Positions 7,799 through 16,001 of a stretch of 64,000 nt of DNA are shown in pieces. The notes under the pieces are model-generated. The model saw nothing but the letters and a program-made list of their open reading frames with translations, was not told the DNA's origin and ran no database searches. The position numbers and the translations under genes are program-made. The stretch is taken from assembly GCF_021440195.1 (NCBI RefSeq), contig NZ_JAJTSZ010000008.1, positions 1-64,000 of the forward strand. Direction: 5' to 3'. The first letter of the stretch is position 1, and each line of letters opens with the position of its first letter. Source of the DNA: Dyadobacter sp. CY356 (GTDB lineage: Bacteria > Bacteroidota > Bacteroidia > Cytophagales > Spirosomataceae).

Positions 7799-9040
7799 AT
7801 GGAACTCAACGCTAAGGAAGAATTAATTCAGTCTGAAATTCCAATACCACAAAATGAAATGGAAAGGATCATAAGCCTTTCCGAGCTGGATATGGACTTT
7901 TCCGATCCGCAAATTCAATTTAAAGATCTGGTCAAACTTGCCGCCAAAGTAGCTGGAACCAGTATTTCAATGTTGAATATGCTTGATTCGCTGACGCAAT
8001 GGACAATCTCAAATTATGGATTGGATATTGACCAGATGCTGAGGCAGGATACTGTTTGTCAGTATACCATTATGACTGATGAACATTTTGAGGTGAATGA
8101 TCTGAAATCGGATGAACGTTTTAAAGACAAGAATTATGTAACCGGCGAGCCAAATGTAAGTTATTACTACGGTATTCCGCTGCAAGTTTCAAAAGGCCTC
8201 AATATCGGGGTTTTGTGTATGCTTGATCAACAAAAGAGAGTCCTTGATCCTGAGAAAGTAGAGCTCCTGAAAATTATCGCCGACGAAATTGTAGGGCGAC
8301 TCAGAACGCAGAAGGTGTTGGAAAGTTTAAAAAACAGACTTTTGGAATCTCATCATACGCAGCAAAAAGTTGCGCACGATATCCGCGGTCCATTGGGTGG
8401 AATTATCGGCCTGGCTTCAATCATACGTGATCAGGGTGAGGATAATCGTATGGAGGAGGTACTTGAATTTATTAACCTTATTCACAAAAGCGGTAACTCC
8501 ATTTTAGATCTGGCCGAAGAGATTTTAAGTGCCCACAAGCCCCAGAAAAAAAATGCAGGGGCGGTAAGTTCTGTAAATGATTTCAATTTATTGATTTTTA
8601 AAGATAAGCTTGAAAAACTTTATAAACCGCAGGCTGTTAATAAAGACATACGTTTTAAAGTATTAACAACCTCAGATACTGAATCTGTACCTTTTTCTAA
8701 AAATAAACTGCTGCAAATCGCAGGGAATCTTATCTCCAACGCGATGAAGTTCACGCCTGTGGGGGGAGAAGTTACGGTGAAACTTGATCTGTTGATAAAC
8801 GACTTATCTACAACGTTGGTCATCGAAGTAAAAGATAGCGGAATAGGACTTGATCAGAATGGCATTGATTCAATTTTGGCCGGCACATCGGGAACGACGG
8901 ATGGAACGGGGGGAGAACATGGTTACGGTTTTGGGCTGGCCCTGGTGAAACATCTGATCGAAAGTTTGAAAGGCAAGCTTTCCATAACCTCTGGCATAGG
9001 GGAAGGTGCAGTATTTCGTGTAGAATTACCCCAAAATTAA
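7799..9040 (+). CDS. GAF domain sensor histidine kinase
   Basis: A soluble two-component sensor kinase without predicted membrane segments. Residues about 15-170 form a GAF domain; a HisKA domain follows with the phosphorylated His at residue 193 (VAHDIRGPLGG); the HATPase domain has an N box (GNLISNAMKF), G1 box (DSGIGLD) and G2 box (GYGFGLALVKHL). Length is 413 residues. The GAF domain resembles that of the large hybrid kinase encoded at 21024-25385, including a shared CQYTIM/CQYSIL and DERFKDxxxVTGxP pattern, so the two may sense related signals. No response regulator gene lies beside it, so its partner must be elsewhere. Confidence 0.9.
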   Translation: MELNAKEELIQSEIPIPQNEMERIISLSELDMDFSDPQIQFKDLVKLAAKVAGTSISMLNMLDSLTQWTISNYGLDIDQMLRQDTVCQYTIMTDEHFEVNDLKSDERFKDKNYVTGEPNVSYYYGIPLQVSKGLNIGVLCMLDQQKRVLDPEKVELLKIIADEIVGRLRTQKVLESLKNRLLESHHTQQKVAHDIRGPLGGIIGLASIIRDQGEDNRMEEVLEFINLIHKSGNSILDLAEEILSAHKPQKKNAGAVSSVNDFNLLIFKDKLEKLYKPQAVNKDIRFKVLTTSDTESVPFSKNKLLQIAGNLISNAMKFTPVGGEVTVKLDLLINDLSTTLVIEVKDSGIGLDQNGIDSILAGTSGTTDGTGGEHGYGFGLALVKHLIESLKGKLSITSGIGEGAVFRVELPQN

Positions 9041-9042
9041 AC

Positions 9043-9071
9043 AAAGGGTGCCCCGTTTGGGATCACCCTTT
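9043..9071 (+). terminator. Stem-loop after the GAF kinase gene
   Basis: Eight-base arms AAAGGGTG (9043-9050) and CACCCTTT (9064-9071) pair around a 13-base loop immediately after the stop codon. There is no strong T run, so this is a probable but not certain terminator; it also lies downstream of the convergent gene at 9100-9447. Confidence 0.5.
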
Positions 9072-9099
9072 GACACGTATTTAATTTAGGTTATTCATT

Positions 9100-9447
9100 T
9101 TAATTGACTGTTAACCAGAGTGCTTCCTTGTGGGCCAACACGGGTATTTTTTCTTTATAATTACTCTTTGGTGTGAAAATCTCGTCTGTTAAAATTAGTG
9201 ATGAAAATGTAGCCCCTCTGATGGATCGAAACTCATGATAAGAGGAAAGTGAACCCGTTTTCCAGCCTTCATGATTGTCACCTGCCTTGAAAAAAGTTTC
9301 CATCAAACAAAAGAAGACATATCCCTCCGGTGTTTCCCTTATAGCATAAATATAGTAATCGTCCCTGCTGCTGCTATTTTCGTAGCGAATTATTTTTTTC
9401 TTATTCATTGCTTCTGAGAATAAACCATAATATTCCTCGTTTGTCAT
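9100..9447 (-). CDS. Hypothetical protein
   Basis: Unrecognised. The open frame extends to a TTG at 9477, but the first ATG is at 9447 (MTNEEYYGLFSEAMN), giving 115 residues. The protein is soluble and rich in aromatic and charged residues, with no membrane segment, signal peptide or known motif (segments such as YYIYAIRETPEGYVFFCLMETFF suggest a compact beta-rich fold). It stands alone, converging on the kinase gene. No function can be assigned. Confidence 0.55.
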   Translation of the reverse strand: MTNEEYYGLFSEAMNKKKIIRYENSSSRDDYYIYAIRETPEGYVFFCLMETFFKAGDNHEGWKTGSLSSYHEFRSIRGATFSSLILTDEIFTPKSNYKEKIPVLAHKEALWLTVN

Positions 9448-9477
9448 TCCAAATGGTTTTCGTTGAACATCGAACAA

Positions 9478-10108
9478 TTTAGAATAACTTACGCTTCAAA
9501 AGACCTGATAGATTTGTCACACTTAAATTAAATTCTTCTATCTAAAATACTTTGGCTTTTTTGACACAGAAAGCGTCCGGAAACCGTATAGATTTTAGGA
9601 TGCCATGCAAACAAAACTGATTATCCCGCCATTCCGGGGGTTTGGATTGAGTTGGATATTTTGTGGCATGATTATTAATGTTTTAATACTGGTAGGGATA
9701 ATAGGTTAAAAGATTAGATCTACGTTTATTGCTGAACGTTAAATATCAGTCTAAAAAAATGCTATTTTGAAAAAATTTATTTTCAGCTAACTGATTGACG
9801 CGTTGTGTGAAAAATATTACTTTCGAATTTTATTTTTAAAGCGCAGATAAACAATAAAAATATTTCATAAAAGTTTTGGTATTATTTAAAAGTCAGAATG
9901 TTAAATCTTGGAATTTTCAAGCGGCGTTGTTTTTACAGGTGAGAAGATGGACGAAGGGTTGAAAGAAAAAAATAGCGATAGGTGCGTAATTACGATGGAA
10001 TTACCCGTTTTGAAAATCAAGTTTGGGAACAGTAGATTTTAAGTTCCACCATGTTTCAAGATAGTCAGTAAAATTATGGATTGTAAATTTTTTAAATAGA
10101 ATAACTCA
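9478..10108. other. Long intergenic region with one tiny possible ORF
   Basis: About 630 bases separate a minus-strand hypothetical gene and the desaturase gene. The only reading frame worth noting is 9605-9709, 34 codons starting MQTKLIIPPFRGFG and ending in a hydrophobic stretch; it could be a small membrane peptide but has no supporting ribosome site or homology that I know. The rest is AT-rich, probably containing the desaturase promoter and a long leader. Nothing else was recognised. Confidence 0.5.
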
Positions 10109-11176
10109 ATGGCATTTTTGGATCACGTATTACAACCTCCTTCTTATGGATGGAAGGACAATGAAGGCAATTTAGTTAAACCGGGCGCCGGTCAGATTTT
10201 TAAAGAATTTTTTACAAGACTTAATGTATTTGCTGATAGAAAAAACTGGCTGCCGTTTTTCAGCTGGCTAAAAGTTTTCTGCCTGATACCTTTCTTTTTT
10301 CTTTTTCTTTTCAAATTTCTGAGCTGGCCTCTTTTCATTGCTGCGTTTTTGTACAGCATGATCATTATGGGGACACACGGTACCATCTGGCATCACAGAT
10401 ATTGCACGCATGGAGCCTATAAGTTTAAAAATAAATTTTGGCGGTTTTTTACACAAAACCTGACAATCAACGTGATACCGGAAGAAATCTATGTTGTTTC
10501 TCATCACGTACATCACGCAAAATCAGACCAGCCCGGCGACCCATATAATGCCGAAGCGGGGTTTCTATATTGTTTTCTTGCCGATGTAAATCATCAGCCC
10601 ATTGCAAAGGATTTAAGTGAAGCAGATTATGATCGAGTAAAATCGTTGATGAAACATACGGGTGTCACTGGAAATACATATGCCCAATATTTAAAATGGG
10701 GCTCTTATGTGAATCCGGGAAGTGCCGTACTATCCTGGATACTTAACTGGGCATTCTGGTATACTGCATTTTATTTAATAGGCGGACACGCGCTGGCCTG
10801 TACGCTATTTGGTGCCGCAGGTTTTTGGGCCGTTGGTGTGCGAACTTTCAATTATGAAGGCCATGGCAAAGGTGAAGACAAGCAGCAGGAAGGTGTTGAT
10901 TACAATTCCAAAGACAAATCAATCAATCAGATTTGGCCTGGGTTAGTTGCCGGCGAATGGCATAATAACCACCACCTTTTTCCAAAAAGTGCACGAAGCG
11001 GTTTCAAACCACATCAGATTGATATGGCTTTTTATTATATCAAATTCATGAATATCATTGGTGCAGTGAGTTCGTACACAGATTCTAAAAAGCAGTTTGA
11101 ACAGCAGTATCATTTGCCATATCTGGCGAAGAAAAACAGGGTTACACCAATTGAGCAAAAGGTGGAAGTTGAATAG
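10109..11176 (+). CDS. Acyl-CoA/fatty acid desaturase
   Basis: A membrane di-iron enzyme of the stearoyl-CoA 9-desaturase type, introducing a double bond in acyl chains and so adjusting membrane fluidity. The three histidine boxes are present: HRYCTH at residues 96-101, HHVHH at 132-136 and HNNHH at 285-289. Hydrophobic helices occur at about 52-70, 75-92, 205-225 and 228-245. Length of 355 residues is normal. It has its own transcript, with a long upstream region and a convergent terminator shared with the Fic gene. An electron donor gene is not nearby. Confidence 0.92.
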   Translation: MAFLDHVLQPPSYGWKDNEGNLVKPGAGQIFKEFFTRLNVFADRKNWLPFFSWLKVFCLIPFFFLFLFKFLSWPLFIAAFLYSMIIMGTHGTIWHHRYCTHGAYKFKNKFWRFFTQNLTINVIPEEIYVVSHHVHHAKSDQPGDPYNAEAGFLYCFLADVNHQPIAKDLSEADYDRVKSLMKHTGVTGNTYAQYLKWGSYVNPGSAVLSWILNWAFWYTAFYLIGGHALACTLFGAAGFWAVGVRTFNYEGHGKGEDKQQEGVDYNSKDKSINQIWPGLVAGEWHNNHHLFPKSARSGFKPHQIDMAFYYIKFMNIIGAVSSYTDSKKQFEQQYHLPYLAKKNRVTPIEQKVEVE

Positions 11177-11200
11177 AAATTATTTCAAAGTGATAATTAT

Positions 11201-11236
11201 AAAAATGAAGAATGCGGTTATGCATTCTTCATTTTT
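11201..11236. terminator. Bidirectional terminator between desaturase and Fic genes
   Basis: A 15-base perfect inverted repeat (11201-11215 with 11222-11236, six-base loop) has A-rich and T-rich ends on both sides, so it can terminate both convergent transcripts. It overlaps the stop codon and last codons of the Fic gene. Confidence 0.85.
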
Positions 11237-12531
11237 TGTTCTATGAAGTCTTTGTGACGTTTTAGTTCTTCGTTGACCAGGGTGTTGATCTCTTCTTGGG
11301 TTAGTTGGTCGTTGTATGTTTTTTCGAGTTTTTTTGTCTTATTTAAATCAACAATTATATAAGAGTTTTTGTGAAGAAAAATATCGAAATGAGAGTTATA
11401 ACCAAAACTACCAACACCAGAATTAATAAAATTGTTATAATGGTAATGTATTCCAAATGAGACGGTGTCTGGGGATATGCTATTTCCGATAGTTGGTAAA
11501 GCGTGATCTAAATTCTGAAAGGAAATGTTATCAATTTTAACAAAATAATCAGTCCTTAGATAAAACCTATTAAATTTTTCAAAACCTCCAATAAGCTTAT
11601 AAAAAAAGGGAACAATCGATTGATCATACAAGTCATGAATCAACTCAACCGTCTTCTCCACCTCCTGATTCCCTTTATTCAACCTAGCTTCCAAAATCGT
11701 CAGTTCTTTATCCAAATCATCCGGCTCTTCAATGCTTTCTCCTTTCGCGCCACGAATCATGATTTCAAGAGAATTGCTCAAATTATCCGCGATGTAATTG
11801 ACAAAGGCTTCAATTATACCACTATCAGCCTGCCTTAAAGCAAAAAAATATTTATTCTTTTCATCAGTTTTTATAATTACTGGTGGAAAATGAAATTGCA
11901 TAAGAATAAAATTCATTAGGATTCTGGCAGTTCGTCCATTCCCATCGTCAAAAGGATGAATTCGGATAAAGCGATAATGAAATTCTGCTGCTATTAAAAT
12001 TGGATTGATATTAGTGCCATTAATTTTATTACGATACCAATCGATCAATTCGCCCATCATGGCCGGCGTTTCTTCTGGTGAGGCGAAACGGAAGATTTCA
12101 CCTGTACTTGTCAAAACATGATTTGGTTGACTTTTATATTTACCAATTTCAACACGTTTTGTTGTTGGCAAACCTTCAGCTGTAATGGCAGTAACCGTGT
12201 AAGATTTCTTTAATAATAGCGAATGGATTTCACGAATGAATGCTTCCGCCAACGGATATTCTCCTTTGACAATATCAAGAACCCATTCAATTGCTTCATT
12301 ATGTCCTTCTATTTCAAGATGATCTTTCAAAGGCTTTCCTTGCGCAGTCAGACCAAAAAGAATAAGTGCTTTGGTTTCTCCATAGGTAAGCGAATTGCCT
12401 TCCAGATTGTTGGAATGATAGTTCCAGTCAAGCCGAAATTTCTGCATGATTTTTAATTCCTGCGCTGCACTGATTGGTCTTAAAGAATCAAGTTCTTCCT
12501 TCAGTTGCAAAGCTCTTTCTATTGATCCCAT
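11218..12531 (-). CDS. Fic family protein, N-terminal inhibitory helix type
   Basis: A Fic-domain enzyme, which transfers AMP or another nucleotide moiety from a nucleotide to hydroxyl side chains of target proteins. Counting from the ATG at 12531 (the frame also offers a TTG two codons earlier), the active-site loop is HPFDDGNGRTAR beginning at His 192. Near the N-terminus is SNNLEGN (Ser 40, Glu 44), which fits the (S/T)xxxE(G/N) inhibitory motif of class II Fic proteins that keeps the enzyme autoinhibited. About 437 residues, with a C-terminal extension after residue 275 that looks like a winged-helix-free, alpha/beta region unfamiliar to me. No antitoxin gene is adjacent. Confidence 0.88.
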   Translation of the reverse strand: MGSIERALQLKEELDSLRPISAAQELKIMQKFRLDWNYHSNNLEGNSLTYGETKALILFGLTAQGKPLKDHLEIEGHNEAIEWVLDIVKGEYPLAEAFIREIHSLLLKKSYTVTAITAEGLPTTKRVEIGKYKSQPNHVLTSTGEIFRFASPEETPAMMGELIDWYRNKINGTNINPILIAAEFHYRFIRIHPFDDGNGRTARILMNFILMQFHFPPVIIKTDEKNKYFFALRQADSGIIEAFVNYIADNLSNSLEIMIRGAKGESIEEPDDLDKELTILEARLNKGNQEVEKTVELIHDLYDQSIVPFFYKLIGGFEKFNRFYLRTDYFVKIDNISFQNLDHALPTIGNSISPDTVSFGIHYHYNNFINSGVGSFGYNSHFDIFLHKNSYIIVDLNKTKKLEKTYNDQLTQEEINTLVNEELKRHKDFIEQKMKNA

Positions 12532-12690
12532 CCGCAATACTATGTTTTATGTAAAGCTATTTAATCATAGCAGATAAAATAATAAATACCGGATAATTAT
12601 TGGGTGTCTGTATTAAGAATTTGAAAAGGAGTGCAGATCTTTAACGACCAAATTAATAATGAAACAAATTTTCGGAAGCTTTCAAAAATT

Positions 12691-12752
12691 CAGCCACGAA
12701 TACAGGAATTTTACCAAGTTACATCAGTGAAAAATTCGTGCATTCGTGGCTA
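12691..12752. repeat. Imperfect intergenic inverted repeat (GCCACGAAT type)
   Basis: Ten-base arms AGCCACGAAT (12692-12701) and ATTCGTGGCT (12742-12751) are perfect complements, and the pairing continues inward imperfectly (CAGGAATTTT with AAAATTCGTG). The motif 'AATTCGTGCATTCGTGGC' is of a kind I recall as common in intergenic DNA of Bacteroidota. It lies between the upstream ends of the Fic gene and the end of the permease gene and may also serve as its terminator. Confidence 0.6.
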
Positions 12753-12774
12753 CCAGGAATAGCTAAAATCTAAT

Positions 12775-15126
12775 CTATTCAGATTTTAAAGACTTTACCG
12801 GATTCATCAAAGCAGCTTTAATACTTTGAAAACTTACAGTGAACATGGCCACACTAACGGCAATTCCACCGGCAAGCATAAATATGCCCCACGATAAATC
12901 AATGTGATAGACAAAATCTTGCAGCCATTTGTCCATGACATACCAGGCCAGTGGAGAAGCCAGTACAATTGAAACCAGAATTAATTTGATAAAATCTTTT
13001 GAAAGTAAGGCGATAACGCTGGCGACATTTGCACCAAGAACCTTCCTGATACCGATTTCTTTAGTACGTTGTTCAGCTGTAAATGCAGCCAGACCCAATA
13101 GTCCCAGACAGGAAATAACGATGGCCAGTATTCCAAAATATTTGATCAGTGTATTAACGATCATCTCTGAACGATACATTTTTTCATAATCTTCATCCAG
13201 AAAGTGGTATGTGAAAGGATAATCCGGATTAAATGCGCGGGTTATTTTTTCCACATAAGCTATCGCTTCTTTTGTTTTTCCGGGTTGCGTTTTGATCATC
13301 ATGTATTCTGTATTCAGACCTTTATAATTGACAAGGATCAGCGGCTGAATGGCCTGATGGAAAGAGCTGAGATGGAAATCTTTCATCACGCCGACGATGG
13401 TTCCTTTTCCCATCCAGAATTTCACCTGTTTCCCGACAGGATCTTTCATTTTCATCATTTTAACTGCCGCCTCGTTGACGATATAATTTGCCGTATCCGC
13501 AGCGAAATCTTTGGAGAAATCGCGGCCGTCAAGCATCTCAATATTCATCGTTTTGGCAAAATCATAACCCACAAAAGTTGCACTCACCGTATTGACCAAA
13601 TCTTTATCACGACCATCCCAGTCCAGATCACCGGAATTACCCTGAATATTGGTGGGCATAGCACCTGTTGTGGTAGCAGAAGCTACGAAAGGGGAGTTCA
13701 TGATTTCCTGGCGGAAAACTTCAAGTTTGTTGATTAAATTACCTTCCAGGGTAATGTAGAGTACGTTTTCCTTGTTCAAACCAAGTCGCTTGGTTTGGAT
13801 ATATTTCATCTGACGGCCAATAACCAGCATGCCTATGATCAGGAAAATTGAAAGCCCGAATTGGAAAACGACCAGCCCTTTTCTAAGAAAAGCACCTTTG
13901 TTTGTAAATGTCAGTCTGCCCTTTAAAATCCGGATCGGCTGCAAAGAGGAAAGATATAGCGCAGGATAACTGCCGGCAACCATTCCGGTAACCAATACCA
14001 GCGAAATGATGGAAAGCCATAAAACGGGGTCCAGTGCTTTTAAACTAATCTGTTTTTGAACAACTTCATTAAATGCGGGCAACAAGCCGATTACGAATAT
14101 CATTGCCAAAAATGCAGCAAGTCCGCTCACGATTAATGATTCGCCTAAAAACTGCATGACCAAAAATTTCCGTTCCGCACCAACCACTTTTCTCACACCA
14201 ACTTCCTTGGCCCTTTTGACAGAGCGCGCGGTAGACAAGTTCATGAAATTGACGCAAGCGATCAATAATATGAAAATGGCGACAATGGAAAACACACGAA
14301 CATATTCTATACGGCCTCCGGTAGGTTTCAGGTTTTCATATTCTCCATGAAGGTAAAGATCTTTTAGGCCCTGAAGTATTGGGAAACTTGCAAACTGTGG
14401 TGGTGTATTTTTCTTTATTACTTTTTTAATGATCGCATCAGCGTGGACAGGATCAGCTTGTGGATTGAGACGCACAAAGGTTTTGAAACTAAAATTGCCC
14501 CATGTTTTCATCCAATCCTGTTCCTGAACTTTAAAATTGATAACCCAGTCAAGTTGTACGGATGCGTTTTGAGGTATATCTTCAAAAACGGCACTGACAG
14601 TATAATCCGATGAATTATCCAGTTTTAAGGTCTTGCCGACTGCATTTGAACTGCCAAAATATTTTTCCGCCAATTTACGGGAAATGGCAATAGAAGTTGG
14701 CTGATCAATCGCAGTATTCGCATTTCCCGCTACAAACGGTGTTTGAAATACTTTAAAGAAATCCTGCGTCGCATAAATCCCGTTTTCCTTTGTTGATTTT
14801 TCCCCGGCCTTCACCAGCAAATCTCTGTTCCAGGTAATTTTTGTCAGAGCAGCCACTTCGGGTACTTCTTTTTGGATCGCTTCCGACCAGGGGCCAGGTG
14901 TTGCTTCTCCAACATTTTTTTCGCCATTCCAGTCCGAGGCTGACCGTACAAGATAAATTTGTTCGAGATCAGGATAGAAACTGTTGTAAGAAATTTCATC
15001 CCGCACCCAAAGCCATATCAGCATACTGCATGACATGCCCAGTGCCAGACCAAAAATATTGATAAACGAAAAAAGTTTATTTTTCAATAAACTACGGATC
15101 GCAATTTTAAAGTAGTTTTTAAACAT
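12775..15126 (-). CDS. MacB/FtsX-type ABC transporter permease
   Basis: An inner-membrane permease with two FtsX domains, of the large family in Bacteroidota annotated as ABC transporter permease. From the ATG at 15126 it begins MFKNYFKIAIRSLLKNKLFS; a first membrane helix (about 20-43) is followed by a MacB-like periplasmic domain (about 60-240), an FtsX domain with three helices, a second periplasmic domain and a second FtsX domain ending SFQSIKAALMNPVKSLKSE. Length is 783 residues. The frame runs 22 codons upstream of this start without similarity to the family. No ATPase gene is adjacent, so it probably uses one encoded elsewhere, as is common for these proteins. Confidence 0.9.
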   Translation of the reverse strand: MFKNYFKIAIRSLLKNKLFSFINIFGLALGMSCSMLIWLWVRDEISYNSFYPDLEQIYLVRSASDWNGEKNVGEATPGPWSEAIQKEVPEVAALTKITWNRDLLVKAGEKSTKENGIYATQDFFKVFQTPFVAGNANTAIDQPTSIAISRKLAEKYFGSSNAVGKTLKLDNSSDYTVSAVFEDIPQNASVQLDWVINFKVQEQDWMKTWGNFSFKTFVRLNPQADPVHADAIIKKVIKKNTPPQFASFPILQGLKDLYLHGEYENLKPTGGRIEYVRVFSIVAIFILLIACVNFMNLSTARSVKRAKEVGVRKVVGAERKFLVMQFLGESLIVSGLAAFLAMIFVIGLLPAFNEVVQKQISLKALDPVLWLSIISLVLVTGMVAGSYPALYLSSLQPIRILKGRLTFTNKGAFLRKGLVVFQFGLSIFLIIGMLVIGRQMKYIQTKRLGLNKENVLYITLEGNLINKLEVFRQEIMNSPFVASATTTGAMPTNIQGNSGDLDWDGRDKDLVNTVSATFVGYDFAKTMNIEMLDGRDFSKDFAADTANYIVNEAAVKMMKMKDPVGKQVKFWMGKGTIVGVMKDFHLSSFHQAIQPLILVNYKGLNTEYMMIKTQPGKTKEAIAYVEKITRAFNPDYPFTYHFLDEDYEKMYRSEMIVNTLIKYFGILAIVISCLGLLGLAAFTAEQRTKEIGIRKVLGANVASVIALLSKDFIKLILVSIVLASPLAWYVMDKWLQDFVYHIDLSWGIFMLAGGIAVSVAMFTVSFQSIKAALMNPVKSLKSE

Positions 15127-15394
15127 GGCCGGAAGTTTAAAATATTGATATTCAGGTTTAGTATGAAATGTGCAGCACAAATTATGTACCAATAATCACA
15201 ATGCATTTTGTAGTCTGTAAATCAGTTGCTTACAAAAGTTTAACGTATTTATAATGTTCGTTATCGGACAGTATATCAACGTAACTGAACATTACAATCG
15301 GCCGTATTTTACCGTTAATCGGAACGTTTCTCAATCTGAAAATGCTGTAAAATATGTACCTTTCCTTTGACATTCACTAGAAGGTACCGCAGGC

Positions 15395-15973
15395 ATGTTA
15401 TCTGTATTTAAAAAATATATCACCGAAAAAGCAAATATATCAGAAGCCGACTGGGAGGTTATAGCTTCTGTATGTATTATCAGGAAGTTAAGGAAACAAC
15501 AATTTTTGCTGCAACAAGGTGAAGTTTGGCGACACAATGTATTTGTAATTGAAGGGTGTTTAAGAAGATATAGTGTTGATGACAAAGGAATTGAACATGT
15601 AATTCAGTTTAGTACCGAAAATTGGTGGGCAGGTGACAGGCAAAGCTTATTGAATGAAACGCCTTCAAAATATAATATCGATGCCATTGAAAATTCGGTT
15701 ATAATTTTGATAAGAAAGGAAGATTTTGACATGCTTTGCGCAAAGATACCTGCCTTTAATGAGCTTATCAACAAGATATTACAAGGAGGATTTAACGCCT
15801 CACAAGAAAGAATTAATACCATGATAAGTATGACTGCGGAACAGAAATATCTTAATTTTCTGACTACATTTCCTGGTCTGGCCAACCGTGTTCCGCGCCA
15901 TATGATCGCCTCGTATCTGGGTATCACACCCGAGACGCTAAGCAGAATTAAAAAGCAGTTAATGCATAAATGA
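15395..15973 (+). CDS. Crp/Fnr family transcriptional regulator
   Basis: A transcription factor with an N-terminal cyclic-nucleotide-binding-type beta-roll (residues about 10-115; FLLQQGEVWRHNVFVIEGCLRRYSVDDKGIEHVIQF) and a short C-terminal helix-turn-helix (VPRHMIASYLGITPETLSRIKKQL). No Cys cluster for an iron-sulphur centre is present, so it is not an oxygen-sensing Fnr. Length of 192 residues is normal for the small Bacteroidota branch. It diverges from the permease gene across 268 bases, an arrangement that allows control of that gene, and converges with the large secreted protein at 16002. Confidence 0.88.
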   Translation: MLSVFKKYITEKANISEADWEVIASVCIIRKLRKQQFLLQQGEVWRHNVFVIEGCLRRYSVDDKGIEHVIQFSTENWWAGDRQSLLNETPSKYNIDAIENSVIILIRKEDFDMLCAKIPAFNELINKILQGGFNASQERINTMISMTAEQKYLNFLTTFPGLANRVPRHMIASYLGITPETLSRIKKQLMHK

Positions 15974-16001
15974 CCTTTCAGAATTGTTTATAAAAATAAT
16001 T

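Noticed and set aside
15253..15293. Inverted AATGTTC...GAACATT before the Crp-like gene as an operator
   Set aside because: Arms are seven bases and 27 bases apart, too far for a normal regulator site.
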